A stretch of DNA of 54,430 bases from Flavobacteriaceae bacterium (GCA_016780245.1 JADHME010000004.1:1-54430); one strand, 5' to 3'. Shown: positions 29,722 through 40,279, counted from the stretch's first letter. Translations and numbers: made by a program. Notes: generated from the sequence alone by a model not told the origin.

Positions 29722-31606
29722 TAGCCCCATCTATAATTTCTTTAACAACATCAGGATTTAAAAGTGTAGATGTATCTCCAAGGTTTTTAAAATCATTACT
29801 TGCAACCTTTCTTAGGATCCTTCTCATTATCTTACCTGATCTAGTCTTGGGTAAACCACTAACAATTTGAATTTTATCTGGTTTTGCAATTGGTCCTATA
29901 ACTTTTCTCACAACATTTATTATCTCATCCTTAATTTTATCATCATTTAATTTTGTACTTACTATAACATATGCATATATGCCCTCACCTTTAATATCAT
30001 GAGGATATCCAACAACAGCTGATTCAATTACATCTTCATGCTCATTAATTGCATTTTCAACCTCGGCTGTTCCCATTCTATGACCAGATACATTAATTAC
30101 ATCATCAACTCTACCAAGTATTCTTAAGTATCCATCATGATCTCTTTTTACTCCATCACCTGTAAAATACATACCTTTATAGTTTGAGAAATATGTATTA
30201 ATACATCTTTCATGATCTCCATATGTAGTCCTGATGATAGATGGCCAAGGAGATTTAATACATAAATTACCTTGAACATTATTTCCATTTAATTCATTAC
30301 CCTCCGAGTCAACGATAACAGGTATTATACCTGGGAGTGGTAATGAAGCATGAGCAGGTTTGTTAGGAGTTATTCCTGCAAGTGCTGAGATCATAATACC
30401 ACCCGTTTCAGTTTGCCACCATGTATCAACTAAAGGACACTTTCCTTTACCAACATTATCATGGTACCAATGCCATGCTTCTTCATTTATTGGCTCTCCT
30501 ACAGATCCAATAACTTTCAATGAATCCAGTGAATTATTTTCAAGTGGCTCAAGACCATGAGCTTGAAGAGCTCGAATTGCAGTTGGTGCTGTGTAGAATT
30601 GGTTTACCTTATACTTATCCACTATATCCCAAAAACGACTAACATTTGGGTATGTTGGAACACCTTCAAACATTACTGTAGTAGCTCCACATAATAAAGG
30701 CCCATATACTATATAAGAATGTCCTGTAATCCATCCTACATCAGCAGTACACCAATAAATGTCGTCTTCATCATATTGGAACACGTTTAAGAATGTATAC
30801 GAAGAGTATATCATATATCCAGCTGAAGAATGAACAACACCCTTTGGCTTACCTGTTGAACCTGATGTATATAGAATAAATAATAAGTCCTCTGAATCCA
30901 TAACTTCAGAATCACATGTGTTAGGCTCATCCTCAATACATTCTTGCCACCAAAAGTCTCTTCCGTCCTCCATATTAATATTTTGTTTTGTCCTTTCTAA
31001 AACAATAACACTTTTTATTGATGAACATTTTTCAAGAGCTTCATCAACTACATCTTTAACAGGAATTGTCTTATTACCTCTAAAGTTTCCATCAGATGTT
31101 AATACCATTTTTGCTTCACAGTCATTTATTCGATCAGCTAAAGATGCAGCAGAAAAGCCTGCAAAAACAACTGAGTGAACTGCACCCACTCTCGCACAAG
31201 CAAGCATGGCAATAGCTGCCTCTGGCACCATTGGCATGTAGATAATTACTCTGTCTCCTTTTTTTATTCCTTTACTTCTAAGAGCATTAGAAAAAGTACA
31301 TGTTTGCTCGTAAAGTTCTTTGTATGATAGATATATAGGTGACTCTTTAGGATCATTTGGCTCCCAAATTATTGCAGTCTTGTCCCCTTTTTCAGAAAGG
31401 TTTCTCTCAAAAATATTTTCAGTAATATTTAATTGAGCATTTTTAAACCACTTAAAATCTGCATTTTCAAAATCCGACTCAAGTACATTGTCCCACTTTT
31501 TTTTCCATAAGAATGAATCAGCAATTTGAGACCAAAATTTTTCAGGATCTTTTTCGCTTAATTCGTATTTTTTGAAATATTCAGATAAGGTTTTTATTCT
31601 TTGCAT
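29714..31606 (-). CDS. acs: acetyl-CoA synthetase
   Basis: YTSGSTGKPKG AMP-binding motif, DTWWQTETGG, C-terminal PKTRSGKIMRRILRK. Confidence 0.96.
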   Translation of the reverse strand: MQRIKTLSEYFKKYELSEKDPEKFWSQIADSFLWKKKWDNVLESDFENADFKWFKNAQLNITENIFERNLSEKGDKTAIIWEPNDPKESPIYLSYKELYEQTCTFSNALRSKGIKKGDRVIIYMPMVPEAAIAMLACARVGAVHSVVFAGFSAASLADRINDCEAKMVLTSDGNFRGNKTIPVKDVVDEALEKCSSIKSVIVLERTKQNINMEDGRDFWWQECIEDEPNTCDSEVMDSEDLLFILYTSGSTGKPKGVVHSSAGYMIYSSYTFLNVFQYDEDDIYWCTADVGWITGHSYIVYGPLLCGATTVMFEGVPTYPNVSRFWDIVDKYKVNQFYTAPTAIRALQAHGLEPLENNSLDSLKVIGSVGEPINEEAWHWYHDNVGKGKCPLVDTWWQTETGGIMISALAGITPNKPAHASLPLPGIIPVIVDSEGNELNGNNVQGNLCIKSPWPSIIRTTYGDHERCINTYFSNYKGMYFTGDGVKRDHDGYLRILGRVDDVINVSGHRMGTAEVENAINEHEDVIESAVVGYPHDIKGEGIYAYVIVSTKLNDDKIKDEIINVVRKVIGPIAKPDKIQIVSGLPKTRSGKIMRRILRKVASNDFKNLGDTSTLLNPDVVKEIIDGAII

Positions 31607-31608
31607 TT

Positions 31609-33276
31609 CTATTTAGGATATCTTATGCTTTCAACTAATTCCTTTATATTTTCAGGTGTTGGTTTTGTTAATCTTGATACTATTAAAGATACAATAAAGT
31701 TAATTATCATACCAATAGTACCAATTCCCTCAGGTGATATTCCAAACAAATAATCTTGAGGTAACCCCGGACCGCCAAGTTGTGGTTTAAAATAAAAAAT
31801 GTATATAGTTGTAAAGACTACACCTACTATCATTCCAGATAATGCTCCTTCCTTGTTCATTCTTTTGTCAAAAATGCCAAGAATTATAGCAGGGAAAAAA
31901 GAAGACGCAGCAAGTCCAAAAGCTAATGCAACAACTTCAGCGACAAATCCAGGTGGATTTAATCCAGCCAATCCAGCTGCAACAACCGCAACTGCTATAG
32001 AAATTCTAGCTGCCCACAATTCTCCTTTCTCAGAAATATTAGGATTTATATTCTTCTTAAGAAGATCATGGGAAATTGAAGTTGAAATAACAAGAAGCAA
32101 ACCTGCTGCAGTTGAAAGAGCAGCAGCTAAACCACCAGCTACAATAAGTCCAATTACCCATGGAGGTAAGTTTGCAATCTCAGGATTTGCTAGAACCATG
32201 ATATCTCTGTCAATTGTCAACTCGTTAACTTGTTCATCAGCCACATACTGGATTACACCATCTGAATTTTTATCATCGAATTGAAGTAAACCTGTGTTCT
32301 CCCAATTTTTGAACCATTGAGGTACTTCTGAATATTGAGCATTTGATACTGTATTAATTAAATTAACTTTTGCAAATGCAGCAACAGCTGGAGCAGTAGT
32401 ATATAAAAAAGAGATAAATAATAGTGCCCATCCTGCTGATATTCTTGCATCTCGTACTTTAGGAACAGTGAAGAATCTTACAATCACATGTGGAAGTCCA
32501 GCAGTTCCAAACATTAATGCAGCAGTTATAAAAAATACATTAATTAATGTAGTCTGATTAATATCAGTATACTTTTCAAAACCTAAATCAACGGATAATT
32601 GATTCAACTTCTCTAAAAGATAAACTCCATCAGTGGTCTTGCTACCAAATCCAATTTGAGGAATTGGGTTTCCTGTTGCTTGAAGTGATATAAAAATTGC
32701 TGGGACTGTAAAAGCAAAAATTAGAACACAATATTGAGCTACTTGAGTATATGTTATACCTTTCATACCACCAAGAACAGCATAGAAGAATACAATTCCA
32801 ATACCAATAATTACCCCTAGATCATATGGTATCTCAAGAAATCTTGAAAATGCAACTCCAACTCCCTTCATTTGTCCAACCACATAGGTAAATGAGACAA
32901 AAATTGCACATATTAATGCAATTGTTCTGGCATTTTTTGAATAGTATCTTTCTCCAATAAAATCTGGCACTGTAAATTTTCCAAATTTTCTTAAGTAAGG
33001 TGCAAGGCAAAGTGCTAATAAGACATAACCTCCTGTCCATCCCATTAAATATTGTGATCCACCATAACCTAGAAATGAAATAATACCTGCCATAGAAATA
33101 AATGAGGCAGCCGACATCCAATCAGCTGCAGTTGCCATTCCATTTAGTACTGGATGAATTCCACCACTAGCAATATAAAACTCCTTAGTACTTTGAGCTC
33201 TTGACCATATAGCTATACCTATATAAAGTGAAAAGGTTACCCCAACTAACAAGTATGTCCAAAATTGTGCATCCAT
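31609..33276 (-). CDS. sodium:solute symporter family protein (acetate permease ActP-like)
   Basis: 12-13 TM SSS family; GGIHPVLNGMATAADWMSAASFISMAG; adjacent to acs and the DUF4212 subunit. Confidence 0.9.
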   Translation of the reverse strand: MDAQFWTYLLVGVTFSLYIGIAIWSRAQSTKEFYIASGGIHPVLNGMATAADWMSAASFISMAGIISFLGYGGSQYLMGWTGGYVLLALCLAPYLRKFGKFTVPDFIGERYYSKNARTIALICAIFVSFTYVVGQMKGVGVAFSRFLEIPYDLGVIIGIGIVFFYAVLGGMKGITYTQVAQYCVLIFAFTVPAIFISLQATGNPIPQIGFGSKTTDGVYLLEKLNQLSVDLGFEKYTDINQTTLINVFFITAALMFGTAGLPHVIVRFFTVPKVRDARISAGWALLFISFLYTTAPAVAAFAKVNLINTVSNAQYSEVPQWFKNWENTGLLQFDDKNSDGVIQYVADEQVNELTIDRDIMVLANPEIANLPPWVIGLIVAGGLAAALSTAAGLLLVISTSISHDLLKKNINPNISEKGELWAARISIAVAVVAAGLAGLNPPGFVAEVVALAFGLAASSFFPAIILGIFDKRMNKEGALSGMIVGVVFTTIYIFYFKPQLGGPGLPQDYLFGISPEGIGTIGMIINFIVSLIVSRLTKPTPENIKELVESIRYPK

Positions 33277-33278
33277 AA

Positions 33279-33521
33279 CTATTCCTCGAGATTATGTTTT
33301 TTATCAAGCTTATTCATTAAATAAACATATATGAAAATTAGAATAACAAATATGTAGATTGATCCCTGTTGAGCAAACCAAAAGCCTAAAGGAAATCCAC
33401 CTAGGTAAAATTCATTTAAGTTCTCAGCAAGTAGAATACCAAAACCAAAAGAACAAATAAACCAGATTGTTAGAAGTATTCTCAGGTAGAATATGTTTTT
33501 TCTCCAATATTTTTCTTTCAT
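33279..33521 (-). CDS. DUF4212 small symporter subunit
   Basis: 80 aa, two TM, GFPLGFWFAQQGSIYIFV typical of DUF4212, adjacent to SSS permease. Confidence 0.85.
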   Translation of the reverse strand: MKEKYWRKNIFYLRILLTIWFICSFGFGILLAENLNEFYLGGFPLGFWFAQQGSIYIFVILIFIYVYLMNKLDKKHNLEE

Positions 33522-33586
33522 TTTGTTTATTTTTTTTCAAATTAAACAATAATTAAATAAATATTTTACTGCATAATTACTGCTTA

Positions 33587-34066
33587 TTATTTATTTTCTG
33601 GAAACTTTCTATGTTTTCTCAAATCCTCTTTTGTAATTATACTAAATGTCTTAGATTTTGGACCTTCTTTAAAAATTTCAAATGATTCATTTGGCATTGA
33701 GATGAGTTTCCTAAGTTTTGTGTCCATGATTCCAAAAGCTAAATCTAGATGAGCTAAATGGTTTCCATTCATATCGTAAAAATTTTGAAAAAGAGAGAAA
33801 AATCGACCATCATCACTATAACCATCTATTTCTACATCAACTGAAAACTCAATACCCATCATTATTTCTTTATAATAATGCATATGTTCATAAAATAAGA
33901 CAGGACCTATATTAAGATTATTAAATTTATCCCTATCTAGTTTTAACTCAGAGAAGAAAGATACCCGAGTATCTGTTGCATATTTTATGTATGCATGATT
34001 AGCGACATGCCAGTTAGGATCAAGATCAGTCCATGAGGCAAAATATTTTCTTTCAAATTTTTCCAA
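33587..34066 (-). CDS. acyl-CoA thioesterase-like (hotdog fold), TTG start
   Basis: SWTDLDPNWHVANHAYIKYATDTR pattern of 4HBT-like proteins. Confidence 0.75.
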   Translation of the reverse strand: MEKFERKYFASWTDLDPNWHVANHAYIKYATDTRVSFFSELKLDRDKFNNLNIGPVLFYEHMHYYKEIMMGIEFSVDVEIDGYSDDGRFFSLFQNFYDMNGNHLAHLDLAFGIMDTKLRKLISMPNESFEIFKEGPKSKTFSIITKEDLRKHRKFPENK

Positions 34067-34098
34067 ATGTGTTAATTGGTTGTTTCAATTTAGGAAAT

Positions 34099-34596
34099 TT
34101 AAAAAAAACTTTCTCTGTATCCCCAAAAAATATCAAAATAGAAAAACAAGAAACTAAGGCTAATTAAAAATTTAATTACACTTCCAGCTATAACTCCTAT
34201 AAATGAACCAAAAGCAGGTTTTAATGATTCATTAAAAGATTTATTATTAGTCATTTCTCCAAGTAAAGCCCCTAAGAAGGGACCAATAATAATACCAATT
34301 GGTCCAAGTATTACAAGAGCCAAAATAAGACCAACTGTTGTCCCAATTTGTCCAGATCTTGTACCTCCTAATTTTTTTACTCCCAATATTGGTATTAAAT
34401 AATCGAGAATTCCAACAGAAACAGCTACAGTTAATGTTATTAATATGAAGTTTATGTTAAATTCAACTACAGAAGTTAAATTTAAAAGCAAAATACCTAG
34501 CCAAGCAGTAACCGGGCCAGGTATTATTGGTAAAAAGCTTCCAATAATGCCAATTAGACAACAAAGAAAGCCTAAGATAATTAAAATTAAATCCAA
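34099..34596 (-). CDS. DUF456-family membrane protein
   Basis: GSFLPIIPGPVTAWLGIL, GIIIGPFLGALLGE hydrophobic pattern. Confidence 0.85.
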   Translation of the reverse strand: MDLILIILGFLCCLIGIIGSFLPIIPGPVTAWLGILLLNLTSVVEFNINFILITLTVAVSVGILDYLIPILGVKKLGGTRSGQIGTTVGLILALVILGPIGIIIGPFLGALLGEMTNNKSFNESLKPAFGSFIGVIAGSVIKFLISLSFLFFYFDIFWGYRESFF

Positions 34597-34601
34597 ATTT
34601 A

Positions 34602-35096
34602 TTATTCTGAATTAGGGGATTGTTTTTCATAGATTATAGCCCATTTAAATAAACCATCCTCTAATTGAGCATCTATCATTTGAACTGTAGTTACTTCTTC
34701 TCCATCTATAGTTTGAGTTAATGAATGTCCACCTACTATCCATGTCTGTCCACTAGGTTGACCAACATATGGCATAACCCAGAATACATTCCACTTAGGA
34801 TCAGTTCCAGATTCAAACCACGCGCTTAGCGCTTCTGCATGTGCATCAGGACCTTCTATTCTTGAACCATCAGGAACATCGATTCTAATATCTTCAGCTT
34901 CAAGAGATTTTATAGTTTCAATATCCCTATTATTGTGAGCATCAATAAATTTTAAGTACATCTCAGTCATTTCATCTGAGCCTACTGTAAATGTTTCATT
35001 TTCATCTCCTGCCCACATTCCAGAACCTTTTGGTTCTTCAATAGGAGTTGAACATGAAGCTAAAAGTATAGCAAAAAGTAATATATATTTTTTCAT
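34602..35096 (-). CDS. SnoaL/NTF2-like lipoprotein
   Basis: Lipobox LLASC; YLKFIDAHNNRDIETIKSLEAEDIRI NTF2-like pattern. Confidence 0.75.
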   Translation of the reverse strand: MKKYILLFAILLASCSTPIEEPKGSGMWAGDENETFTVGSDEMTEMYLKFIDAHNNRDIETIKSLEAEDIRIDVPDGSRIEGPDAHAEALSAWFESGTDPKWNVFWVMPYVGQPSGQTWIVGGHSLTQTIDGEEVTTVQMIDAQLEDGLFKWAIIYEKQSPNSE

Positions 35097-35137
35097 TTTG
35101 AATTTTGTTTAAAGTTGTTAGTTAAATATAGAAAAAG

Positions 35138-37711
35138 TTAAGCAGAGTTTCTACTAGCATTAATATTTCCATATAGAGATCTTGTAATCATTTTTTCAAA
35201 TATTGGTTTTTTTGAATTATCCATTTTTTTTGAATCAATTTCGTTTACAATTTGTAATGCATACTGTTGAATAGTGATAAGAGGCATAACTATTGCCTCT
35301 CTAGTTTCAATGGATAGTTTATTTGCAGGTTCATTTTGCATTAATTCTTTATAATTAGAAATCTTCAAAACCATCTTTTTTGTAAGCAAGTATTCTTCGT
35401 GAATTATTTTCCAAAATTCACCAAATTCATCATCTTTACTCATGTATGAAGTTAACTCAAAGAATGATTTCGTTAGGCTCATCATACTGTTTGAAACAAG
35501 AGCTCTAAAAAAAGGAACTTCATTATATAAATCTTTAACATCTTTAATTTTATTTCTTTTATAGAAATAGTTAATAGATGAACCTAGGCCATAAAAACCT
35601 GGAACATTTTGCTTTAATTGGTTCCATCCTCCAACAAAAGGAATTGCTCTTAGTTTATCAAAATCAAACTTATCATCTTTACTAGACCTTTTGGATGGCC
35701 TGCTTCCAATATTAGTTTTCGAGTAATATTTAATCGTACTCATTTTTTCTAAGTATGGAATAAACTTAGGATGATTTTTAAAATTAGTGTAATTATTATA
35801 ACTAAGTGATGAGAGCTTCTCAATTGTTCTTCTATTTTTTTTATTGAAAATCTCTTTATTTGACAATATTCTATTTTTAATTCCTGAACTAATTAACTGT
35901 TCCATGTTATATTGAGATGATTCAATTGTTCCAAAATTTGAACTAATAGTCTGACCTTGAACAGTAAGTTGTATTTGGTCAGATTCTATGAAGTCTCCCA
36001 AGGAGCTATAAAATTGATGAGTGTTTCCTCCCCCTCTGGCAGGTGGGCCTCCTCTTCCATCAAAGAATAATACTTTTACCCCAAATTTTCTAGAAACCCT
36101 AGTTAATGATTCTTTGGCCTTTAAAATACTCCAATTTGCTGTTAAATATCCACCATCTTTTGTTCCATCTGAGAAACCTAGCATTATTGTTTGAGCATCA
36201 CCTCGATTCTTCAAATGATCTCTATATAATTTATTTGAATATACCTTGTCCATTACTTCAGAAGAATTCTCAAGGTCTGAAACAGATTCAAATAAGGGGA
36301 CAACATCAACTTTTGACTCATTACCTAAAACTAGCCTAATCATTGTATAGATTTCAAAAATGTTTATAGCTGATTTGTTATTACTTATTATGTATCTATG
36401 ACATCCCTTCTCTCCATTTGATTTTTGAATTTGACCAATTAGTTCTATTGATTCTATTGTTGATTTTGCAGAAGATTCCTTCATTTTTTTAGATTCTATA
36501 ATCTTAGACATAGATGAAAGCTGAATTTCTTTTTTAGCATCACTTAAAGTATCATAGGTTAATGCTAAATCTTTTTTGTAAAATTTTTCAAGAATCTCTC
36601 CAAACACACCTGAGTGTATTCTTGAATCTTGTCTGATATCAAGAGTTGCAAAATGATAACCAAAAATATTTACCTTATCAATTAAATCATCAAGGTCATC
36701 GATAAATAATGACTTATGCTCACTTATAAGGGTTTCTCTAATAAAATTTAATTTATTCTTAAGGTCTTCTAACTTAATTTTGGGTTCTTTAGTAGTCTGA
36801 AAAATACTAATCCAAAGAGCATCTTCTATTCGTACTATTACATCTTCAATTTTTTTAAAAGTCAATTTTCTTCTTAAAACTCTGATATCCCTGTAGTAAT
36901 TTTTAATTATATCACTTCTTAATTTTTGGGCAGTTTTTAGTGTTATAGCTGAGGTAACGTATGGATTACCATCTCTATCACCACCAGGCCAAAACCCAAT
37001 TGATATTAGATCGTAATGATCATATTTATTATCAAAAATGTTTGATTTAATATATTTAAAAATATTACTAGCAGAATAGTAAAATACATTTTCTAGATAC
37101 CATGAAAGACTAACAGCTTCATCATATGGCGATGGTTTTTTTTCTTTAAAAAATGGTGTTTTACCTAGTTGAGATAGCAAATCCTTAATCTCACTTAAAT
37201 CATTTTTTTCTATAGAATTTGCAAGATCTGTAATTATACCTAGAACAGAGCCTGGGTAAAACTGAGTTGGATGTGCAGTTAAAACAGGTTTTATTTTAAA
37301 AGATTTTAAATATTTTTTTAATTCATCTTTCTTGTTTGAGGATTCAACCTGTTCTTTGAGGTTTCTCATAGTCCCAACTCCATCCATATTATTAATTTTT
37401 GTAAATGAAGCATCTTCAATTGCATCAAAAAGAACAACTTGCCTTTCTACATACTGAATAAACCTGAACATTAAGGATATTTTTTCATCTTCAGAATAAC
37501 CATCACAATATTTTAGAAAAAAGTCTTCAACTATAGTTCTAGGATCTAGTTTTTTTGAATATCCTGATCTACAAAATTCACTAAATATAGGAAGCAAATT
37601 TCCAGTTTCAGATATACTTTCATAAGGAAGCGTAGCAAAAATACTGTTATATACATGGAATTTGGAAAGAACATTTTCTTGAAATCTTTCCTTTTTATTT
37701 AGTTTACTCAT
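35138..37711 (-). CDS. ppc: phosphoenolpyruvate carboxylase
   Basis: VLTAHPTQ, GFWPGGDRDGNP, GFSDGTKDGG, FDGRGGPPARGGGNTH motifs. Confidence 0.97.
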   Translation of the reverse strand: MSKLNKKERFQENVLSKFHVYNSIFATLPYESISETGNLLPIFSEFCRSGYSKKLDPRTIVEDFFLKYCDGYSEDEKISLMFRFIQYVERQVVLFDAIEDASFTKINNMDGVGTMRNLKEQVESSNKKDELKKYLKSFKIKPVLTAHPTQFYPGSVLGIITDLANSIEKNDLSEIKDLLSQLGKTPFFKEKKPSPYDEAVSLSWYLENVFYYSASNIFKYIKSNIFDNKYDHYDLISIGFWPGGDRDGNPYVTSAITLKTAQKLRSDIIKNYYRDIRVLRRKLTFKKIEDVIVRIEDALWISIFQTTKEPKIKLEDLKNKLNFIRETLISEHKSLFIDDLDDLIDKVNIFGYHFATLDIRQDSRIHSGVFGEILEKFYKKDLALTYDTLSDAKKEIQLSSMSKIIESKKMKESSAKSTIESIELIGQIQKSNGEKGCHRYIISNNKSAINIFEIYTMIRLVLGNESKVDVVPLFESVSDLENSSEVMDKVYSNKLYRDHLKNRGDAQTIMLGFSDGTKDGGYLTANWSILKAKESLTRVSRKFGVKVLFFDGRGGPPARGGGNTHQFYSSLGDFIESDQIQLTVQGQTISSNFGTIESSQYNMEQLISSGIKNRILSNKEIFNKKNRRTIEKLSSLSYNNYTNFKNHPKFIPYLEKMSTIKYYSKTNIGSRPSKRSSKDDKFDFDKLRAIPFVGGWNQLKQNVPGFYGLGSSINYFYKRNKIKDVKDLYNEVPFFRALVSNSMMSLTKSFFELTSYMSKDDEFGEFWKIIHEEYLLTKKMVLKISNYKELMQNEPANKLSIETREAIVMPLITIQQYALQIVNEIDSKKMDNSKKPIFEKMITRSLYGNINASRNSA

Positions 37712-37723
37712 TAATTGGTTAGG

Positions 37724-37742
37724 TTAATAACAAAGTTATTAA
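37724..37742. repeat. perfect inverted repeat TTAATAAC-AAA-GTTATTAA over the ppc -7 box
   Basis: Minus-strand TAACTTTG (37731-37738) lies inside the repeat. Confidence 0.6.
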
Positions 37743-37785
37743 TATTTGATGGTTTTTTTTACTTTTAATAAATAATACATTTTAT

Positions 37786-38340
37786 ATGGCTAGAACTCCA
37801 TCAAACATGATTTCACTGGGATCCGAGGCTCCTGATTTTAATCTTCCAGACGTTAATTCTGAAACTAACATTTCATTAAAAGAGTATAAAGGTAAAATAG
37901 GCACAGTTATAATGTTTATTTGTAACCATTGTCCATATGTTAAACATGTCAATCCAACTATAACAAAAATATCTAAAAAGCACCATGGAGAGGATATTAA
38001 GTTTATAGCAATCTCTAGTAATGATGTTTCAAATTATCCTGATGATAGTCCTGAAAAAATGAAGATAAATGCAATAGAGAATGATTTTATTTTTCCATAC
38101 CTATATGATGAGTCTCAAGATGTTGCCAAAGCATATGATGCTGCATGTACCCCTGATTTCTATGTTTATGACTCAAATTTAAAGTTAGTGTATAGAGGTC
38201 AATTAGACGATTCAAGACCAGGTAACGATACTTTATCTGATGGAGCTGACATAGAAAATGCAATTGAATGTCTTGTGTCTGGAAATGAGAACACAAAACT
38301 TCAGAAACCTAGTATAGGGTGTAACATAAAATGGAAATAA
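37786..38340 (+). CDS. thioredoxin-family / peroxiredoxin-like protein
   Basis: LGSEAPDFNLPDV and CNHCPYVKHVNP CxxC motif; C-terminal SIGCNIKWK. Confidence 0.9.
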   Translation: MARTPSNMISLGSEAPDFNLPDVNSETNISLKEYKGKIGTVIMFICNHCPYVKHVNPTITKISKKHHGEDIKFIAISSNDVSNYPDDSPEKMKINAIENDFIFPYLYDESQDVAKAYDAACTPDFYVYDSNLKLVYRGQLDDSRPGNDTLSDGADIENAIECLVSGNENTKLQKPSIGCNIKWK

Positions 38341-38341
38341 A

Positions 38342-39277
38342 ATGACAAAAAATGATTTAATTGATTGTCATGATAGGATTAAACCATTTATTCATAATAC
38401 ACCAGTATTAACCTCAAAACTGATCAACAATTTAACCGGAACAGATATATACTTTAAGTGCGAAAATTTTCAAAAAATGGGAGCATTTAAAATGAGAGGG
38501 GCAGCAAATGCAATTCTAAAACTTTCCGATGAACAAAAAAATAAAGGTGTTGTTACGCACTCATCCGGAAACCATGCACAGGCTATATCACTCGCAGCAA
38601 AAAAAATTGGAATAAAAGCTTATATAGTAATGCCATCTAATGCTCCTGAAATAAAAAAAGTAGCAGTTAAAAGTTATGGAGGAGAGTTAATAGAATGTGA
38701 ACCAAACCTAGTTGCAAGGGAAACTGCTGCTGAAAAAATTGTGGATTCAAAGGGTGCTACTTTTATTCATCCATCTAATAATACAGATGTAATAATTGGA
38801 CAGGGCACATCATGTAAAGAGCTTATTGAAGAGTGTGGTTCTTTTGATCATATACTTGTGCCAATTGGAGGGGGAGGATTAGTTGCAGGGACTGCCTTAG
38901 CAGTAAAATATTTTGGAGATAATTGCTCGGTTATTGGAACAGAACCTTTTGAAGTTGATGATGCTTATAGATCTTTAATTAGTGGTAAAATTGAATCAAA
39001 TACGTCTACTAATACTATTGCAGATGGATTAAAAACTCAACTTGGAGATAATAATTTTCCAATAATACTTGAGGAAGTAAAGTCAATTATACGAATTACA
39101 GAAGATGAAATCATTGAATCAATGAAATTAATTTGGCAACACCTAAAGATAATATGTGAACCTTCTTGCTCTCTTCCCCTTGCTGGAGTTATGAAAAATA
39201 GAGAACAGTTCTTAGGAAAGAAAATCGGTATTATAATTACAGGAGGTAATGTAGATCTTAAAAACCTACCATTTTAA
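38342..39277 (+). CDS. PLP-dependent serine/threonine dehydratase or serine racemase-like
   Basis: FKCENFQKMGAFKMRGA PLP lysine, SSGNHAQA, PIGGGGLVAG motifs. Confidence 0.9.
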   Translation: MTKNDLIDCHDRIKPFIHNTPVLTSKLINNLTGTDIYFKCENFQKMGAFKMRGAANAILKLSDEQKNKGVVTHSSGNHAQAISLAAKKIGIKAYIVMPSNAPEIKKVAVKSYGGELIECEPNLVARETAAEKIVDSKGATFIHPSNNTDVIIGQGTSCKELIEECGSFDHILVPIGGGGLVAGTALAVKYFGDNCSVIGTEPFEVDDAYRSLISGKIESNTSTNTIADGLKTQLGDNNFPIILEEVKSIIRITEDEIIESMKLIWQHLKIICEPSCSLPLAGVMKNREQFLGKKIGIIITGGNVDLKNLPF

Positions 39278-39280
39278 TAT

Positions 39281-39715
39281 TTACGAAATCTTTCTATTAC
39301 CAATAATAGAAATTCCATGAAGAATTACACTCCCCAGACCAAGATAAATGAATGGTGAACTTGGAATCCATATATATGCAAGGATTAAAGCTAAATAAAC
39401 TGTAAGACCAGTACATATTAGTAGAGATTTTCTTATATCTAAATGCTCAACAAACTTTTCTCTAAGAAATGAAACTATAAATAAACCTATCATTGAAACC
39501 CATAGACCAAAAAAACGATAGATCTGTTGTAAATACCCTGGAAGAGTATCATTGATTTCATTAGAGAATAATTTTTCAAATGTCATATTAAGTCTTTCTT
39601 CATTAGCTACCTTATCAAGCATCCATGGCTCATCAACAAAGATCCACCTTAAGCCCATTATTATGAATATGAAGCCAATTGTTAATAACGGTATCCTAAA
39701 TAATCTATTCTTCAT
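39281..39715 (-). CDS. hypothetical four-TM membrane protein
   Basis: 144 aa ORF with hydrophobic segments between well-supported genes. Confidence 0.65.
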   Translation of the reverse strand: MKNRLFRIPLLTIGFIFIIMGLRWIFVDEPWMLDKVANEERLNMTFEKLFSNEINDTLPGYLQQIYRFFGLWVSMIGLFIVSFLREKFVEHLDIRKSLLICTGLTVYLALILAYIWIPSSPFIYLGLGSVILHGISIIGNRKIS

Positions 39716-39753
39716 ATATCAAAAGTAAAAAAATTGTTCACTGTTTTTAAAAA

Positions 39754-40149
39754 TTAATCATTACAACACTCTCCATCTTTACATTGACAATATTTCAAAT
39801 TGTAAACGTGAGCATAAGCTAGAGAAAACGCAGATAGGTATGAAAATAATTCTGAAATTTTAATTATTCCAAACATTTCATTTAGAATTATTATTACAAA
39901 AAATAGCCAACAGGTCCATAGTATTAGTTTCATAAAATTCTTTGAAGTATTTCTTGCTGAATAGTAAACAGCTAATAAAGACAAAAAGATGAATAAATAA
40001 TTAATTGATTCCCACCATATTGGCTGAATGTCAGCAGAAACAAAACTAGATTGAGCAACAAATAAAATTGGTGTTGCAAAACAATGAATAGAACAAATCA
40101 GACTTGTAAAAATTCCAATTGTATCTGAATTATTTAAGACTACTTTCAT
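39754..40149 (-). CDS. MerC-domain membrane protein with Cys-rich C-terminus
   Basis: CSIHCFATPIL MerC motif, four TM segments, C-terminal YCQCKDGECCND. Confidence 0.82.
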   Translation of the reverse strand: MKVVLNNSDTIGIFTSLICSIHCFATPILFVAQSSFVSADIQPIWWESINYLFIFLSLLAVYYSARNTSKNFMKLILWTCWLFFVIIILNEMFGIIKISELFSYLSAFSLAYAHVYNLKYCQCKDGECCND

Positions 40150-40163
40150 ATTTGATTAATATG

Positions 40164-40238
40164 TGGGTAATACTGGATTCGAACCAGTGACCCCTACCCT
40201 GTCAAGGTAGTGCTCTAAACCAACTGAGCTAATCACCC
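40164..40238 (-). tRNA. tRNA-Val (anticodon GAC), CCA not encoded
   Basis: Reverse strand GGGTGATTAGCTCAGTTGGTTTAGAGCACTACCTTGACAGGGTAGGGGTCACTGGTTCGAATCCAGTATTACCCA folds as a cloverleaf; anticodon loop TTGACAG. Confidence 0.96.
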
Positions 40239-40246
40239 ATGTTTTG

Positions 40247-40254
40247 CAAATTTA
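40247..40254 (-). promoter_or_regulatory. -7 box TAAATTTG upstream of tRNA-Val
   Basis: Box ends 8 nt before the mature tRNA 5' end. Confidence 0.5.
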
Positions 40255-40279
40255 AAAGATTTCTTTATACTTTTAGAAA

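Noticed and set aside
32834-33121. 95-aa minus-strand ORF inside the symporter gene, and other small track ORFs within larger genes (for example 1427-1663, 3851-4060, 4906-5133, 8004-8294, 31799-32284, 50225-50500, 50614-50901)
   Set aside because: Shadow ORFs overlapping strongly supported genes, with no family signature or intergenic space.
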